From an uncultured Prevotella sp. (GTDB lineage Bacteria; Bacteroidota; Bacteroidia; Bacteroidales; Bacteroidaceae), in the NCBI GenBank assembly GCA_905210845.1, contig CAJLYG010000160.1, positions 1-7,468 on the forward strand: DNA of 7,468 nucleotides. Reading direction: 5' to 3'. Below the pieces are notes generated by a model that was not told the origin of the DNA, did not search any database, and worked only from the letters and a program-made list of their open reading frames with translations. This document shows, one piece after another, positions 4,776-7,468 of this stretch; positions within the stretch are counted from its first letter, which is position 1; every line of letters starts with the position of its first letter. The position numbers and the translations under genes were made by a program.

Positions 4776-7283
4776 ATGAAGAGAATCTTTATTTTACCCA
4801 TATTCCTCATGTTTCTGATTCCTATGGAGCTGAGGTCGCAGACATCCATGACGGATTCTCAGGTGATGAATTATGTCATGAAGGAAAAGAAAAATGGCAC
4901 GAGCAACGCACAGATCGTCACCAAGTTGATGCAACAAGGTGTGGACATCTCCCAAATACGGCGTGTTCGTAAGCAATACGAGCGTACCATACAGGACAAG
5001 GGACTCGGCGTTGTGGCTGATGAAGCCCAGACAAAGGTAGAGGATCGCATGCGCAAGAACAATGAACAGAAAAAGAAGAGCGACACGAAGCACACCGATC
5101 AGAAGCTGACGGACATAGAGAGCAACTATACCCATACCTATGATGAAGACGACCCTGACTTTATCGCTATGAACAAGGAATTGGGCGCTTTGTACTCCGA
5201 TACACTAAAAGTGGATGACAAGGAGAAAAAGCCCAAGGTATTCGGCAGGGATATCTTCAACAACAAGCTGCTCACCTTCGAGCCCAACATGAACATCGCT
5301 ACGCCCCAGAACTATCGGCTTGGACCGGGAGATGCAGTCTTCATCGATGTTTATGGTGCTTCGCAACGCACCATCCAGGATACAGTATCGCCAGATGGCA
5401 CAGTGACCATTGAAGGATATGGTCCTGTGAACGTGGCTGGGCTGACCGTAGAACAAGCCAATGCCCGTCTAAGGTCCACATTGGGCAGCAGGTACAGTAG
5501 CAGTAAGATACGCCTGACAGTTGGGCAAACCAAAACCATTATGGTCAACGTGATGGGAGAAGTGAAGGCTCCTGGTACCTATACCCTTTCAGCATTTGCC
5601 ACCGTCTTCCATGCCCTTTACATGGCAGGCGGGACCAACGACTTAGGTACCTTGCGCAATATCAAGGTCTATCGGAACAACCATCTCGTCACTGTGGTAG
5701 ACATCTACGACTATATCTTGAACGGTCGCCTGACCGGCAACGTACGTTTAGCTGACAATGACGTTATCGTTGTCGGGCCATACGACTGCTTAGTAAACAT
5801 CACCGGCAAGGTAAAACGGCCGATGATCTATGAGATGAAGAAAAATGAGACCGTAGCCACGTTGATGAAATATGCCGGCGGGTTCACGGGAGATGCCTAT
5901 CGCAAGGCAGTGAGAGTATACCGCAAGACAGGCAGGGAATACGCAGTCTTCAATGTCGAGGAGTTCGACATGAGTTCCTTCCGGATTTCTGATGGCGACT
6001 CCGTGACTGTCGACTCCGTGCTGCCACGCTATCATAATACGGTAGAGGTAAAAGGCGCAGTCTTCCGGCCCGGCATGTATCAGTTGAGTGGCGACATCTA
6101 CAGCGTGCGTACGCTCCTTGAACATGCGGAGGGCATGACAGAGGATGCCTTTACAAACCGAGGCGTGATGCACCGCATGAAGAAAGACCGTACGTTGGAG
6201 GTTATCAGCCTGGACTTAGGAGGCATCATGGAAGGCAAAGTACCCGACGTGCCCCTGAAAGAGAATGATGTCGTGTTCGTTCCTACCAAGCCTGAGATAC
6301 AGAACCAACGGACTATCACGATTCATGGCGAGGTGCAATATCCTGGCATTTACAAGTATGCAGACAACGAGACTATCGAGGACTTTGTCCTGCAAGCTGG
6401 GGGATTGAAAGACCAAGCCTCTACGATCAAGGTAGACGTGGCACGCCGCATCGTCAACCCCAAGGCTACAGCTGCTGACAGTATTATCTCACAGACCTAT
6501 ACGCTATCCCTGAAAGACGGTTTCGTTGTGGATGGTACGCCAGGATTCAAGCTCATGCCATTCGACGAAGTTTATGTACGCAAGAGTCCCGGATTCCATA
6601 CGCAACAGAATGTCTCCGTAATGGGAGAGGCTATGTTTGCTGGTACATACACATTAAGTAAGAAGGACGAACGCCTGAGTGACCTTGTCAAGAAAGCAGG
6701 AGGGGTAACCGACCTTGCTTATATCAACGGGGCAAGGTTGCTGCGCCGCACATCCCCCGACGAGCGTGCTAAGATCGAGAGTATTACACGTCTACTACAG
6801 GCACAAATTGGCAATAACATGGCTAAGGACTCACTGAACAAGGCTATGTTGCAACTCTCCGACAATTATCCTGTAGGCATAGACTTGGCAGAGGCTATCA
6901 AGAACCCAGGCGGTGATGAAGACTTAGTCTTGCGTGAAGGCGACCAACTATACATCCCAAGGTATAATGGGACAGTCAAGATCAGTGGTGATGTGATGTA
7001 TCCCAACACTGTGGTCTACGAAAAGGGACGTCGCCCCTCCTATTACATCGACCAGGCTGGTGGCTGGGGCAACAGGGCTAAGAAAAGCCGGACCTTCATC
7101 GTTTACATGAATGGCAAGGTGGCACGCGTGTCACATCATGCCAAAGTACAGCCAGGGTGTGAGATCGTCGTGCCTTCCAAGCCCAGGCGCGACATCAATT
7201 CGGTGAGCCAGTGGCTCGGCATCGGCAGTAGCGTTGCAAGCATCGCCATGGTGATTGCAAGTATCGCGAACTTGATAAAATAA
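4776..7283 (+). CDS. Wza-type polysaccharide export outer-membrane protein with about six SLBB repeats
   Basis: Predicted outer-membrane export channel for capsule or exopolysaccharide, 835 residues (E. coli Wza is about 380). A signal peptide ends near LRS|QTS (21/22); there is no lipobox cysteine. Residues 22-175 are charged and mostly helical, unlike E. coli Wza. The Poly_export domain begins at NYRLGPGDAVFIDVYG (179-194). Six SLBB-like repeats follow, each opening with V-x-(V/I)-x-G-x-V-x-x-P-(G)-x-Y, near 256, 339, 421, 512, 611 and 733; most have an AGG-type glycine turn and close with a (D/N)-D-x-(V/L)-x-(V/I)-P-like strand. The C-terminal 22 residues (about 813-834) are hydrophobic and could form the helix that builds the barrel in Wza. 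The start ATG has only a purine-rich upstream stretch. The gene is divergent from ssrA and may open a polysaccharide locus beyond the window, which I cannot see. Confidence 0.92.
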   Translation: MKRIFILPIFLMFLIPMELRSQTSMTDSQVMNYVMKEKKNGTSNAQIVTKLMQQGVDISQIRRVRKQYERTIQDKGLGVVADEAQTKVEDRMRKNNEQKKKSDTKHTDQKLTDIESNYTHTYDEDDPDFIAMNKELGALYSDTLKVDDKEKKPKVFGRDIFNNKLLTFEPNMNIATPQNYRLGPGDAVFIDVYGASQRTIQDTVSPDGTVTIEGYGPVNVAGLTVEQANARLRSTLGSRYSSSKIRLTVGQTKTIMVNVMGEVKAPGTYTLSAFATVFHALYMAGGTNDLGTLRNIKVYRNNHLVTVVDIYDYILNGRLTGNVRLADNDVIVVGPYDCLVNITGKVKRPMIYEMKKNETVATLMKYAGGFTGDAYRKAVRVYRKTGREYAVFNVEEFDMSSFRISDGDSVTVDSVLPRYHNTVEVKGAVFRPGMYQLSGDIYSVRTLLEHAEGMTEDAFTNRGVMHRMKKDRTLEVISLDLGGIMEGKVPDVPLKENDVVFVPTKPEIQNQRTITIHGEVQYPGIYKYADNETIEDFVLQAGGLKDQASTIKVDVARRIVNPKATAADSIISQTYTLSLKDGFVVDGTPGFKLMPFDEVYVRKSPGFHTQQNVSVMGEAMFAGTYTLSKKDERLSDLVKKAGGVTDLAYINGARLLRRTSPDERAKIESITRLLQAQIGNNMAKDSLNKAMLQLSDNYPVGIDLAEAIKNPGGDEDLVLREGDQLYIPRYNGTVKISGDVMYPNTVVYEKGRRPSYYIDQAGGWGNRAKKSRTFIVYMNGKVARVSHHAKVQPGCEIVVPSKPRRDINSVSQWLGIGSSVASIAMVIASIANLIK

Positions 7284-7286
7284 ACA

Positions 7287-7320
7287 AGTGCCCTCCTTGC
7301 CCCAATGGCAGGAGGTACTT
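7287..7320 (+). terminator. Possible terminator or attenuator hairpin after the SLBB exporter gene
   Basis: CCTCCT(T)GCC pairs with GGCAGGAGG (9 bp, one bulged T, 5-nt loop, 7292-7315), with further AAGT/ACTT pairing outside. The hairpin begins 3 nt after the stop codon, but only a short, broken T run (ACTTTATA) follows, so termination may be partial. Confidence 0.5.
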
Positions 7321-7468
7321 TATAAAAATATAGGACTTGATTGTCCAGCTGGGACGGTACCTCTGCGGAACCTCACGGAACCCAATGCGGTCGCATCTTC
7401 TCTGCTCCGTCATCGTGACGGCAGGAGCACATTCTATTAAAAATTTTTCAACAAAAAGTTTACTTGAC
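7321..7468 (+). other. Structured non-coding tail to the window edge
   Basis: No gene is supportable. The stretch holds GTACCTCTGC (7357-7366), which can pair with the 3' arm of the preceding hairpin; a direct repeat CGGAACC-TCA-CGGAACC; a compact ATGCG/CGCAT dyad (about 7385-7396); and a strong hairpin at 7403-7429 (TGCTCC and GTCA arms with TGAC and GGAGCA). A/T-rich sequence follows and the window ends in TTTACTTGAC, which could be the start of a promoter. Confidence 0.45.

Noticed and set aside
7195..7413. 72-codon minus-strand open frame at the right end
   Set aside because: Overlaps the 3' end of the SLBB exporter gene antisense and the structured tail, and shows no domain or start signals.

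Overview
The window looks like chromosomal DNA from a member of the order Bacteroidales (Bacteroides/Parabacteroides/Prevotella-like). Three things point there: a FimB/Mfa2-type lipoprotein and a CarboxypepD_reg-like secreted protein, both families typical of Bacteroidetes; a tmRNA whose tag reads GENNYALAA; and promoters of the Bacteroidetes housekeeping type (TTG about 19-20 bp before TAnnTTTG) in front of most transcription units. I cannot name the genus.

Layout. Everything left of about 4603 is on the minus strand. In the direction of transcription it runs: tmRNA (ssrA, 4603-4208) with a strong intrinsic terminator; a roughly 300-bp non-coding stretch holding two identical 18-bp dyad repeats; a FimB/Mfa2-like lipoprotein (3761-2883); a secreted CarboxypepD_reg-like protein (2799-1543); then a FetA/FetB-like ABC pair (1453-842 and 841-53) in which the permease start codon directly follows the ATPase stop codon. 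The lipoprotein, the CarboxypepD_reg-like gene and the ABC pair each have their own recognisable promoter. No terminators are visible between them, so readthrough is possible. On the plus strand, divergent from ssrA, is one large gene (4776-7283) for a Wza-type polysaccharide export outer-membrane protein with about six SLBB-type repeats. It is followed by a hairpin-rich, apparently non-coding tail to the end of the window.

Functionally the window is mixed: cell-envelope proteins (fimbrial anchor, secreted protein, polysaccharide exporter), a predicted metal-homeostasis ABC module and the ribosome-rescue RNA. The SLBB gene may open an exopolysaccharide or capsule locus continuing to the right, but no other polysaccharide gene is inside the window.

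The points most worth a second look are the FetA-like ATPase, which keeps Walker A but has lost the ABC signature, the catalytic glutamate and the H-loop histidine; the pair of identical 18-bp dyads at 4036 and 4101; and the mutually exclusive hairpins downstream of the SLBB gene. I found no convincing new defence or mobile system.
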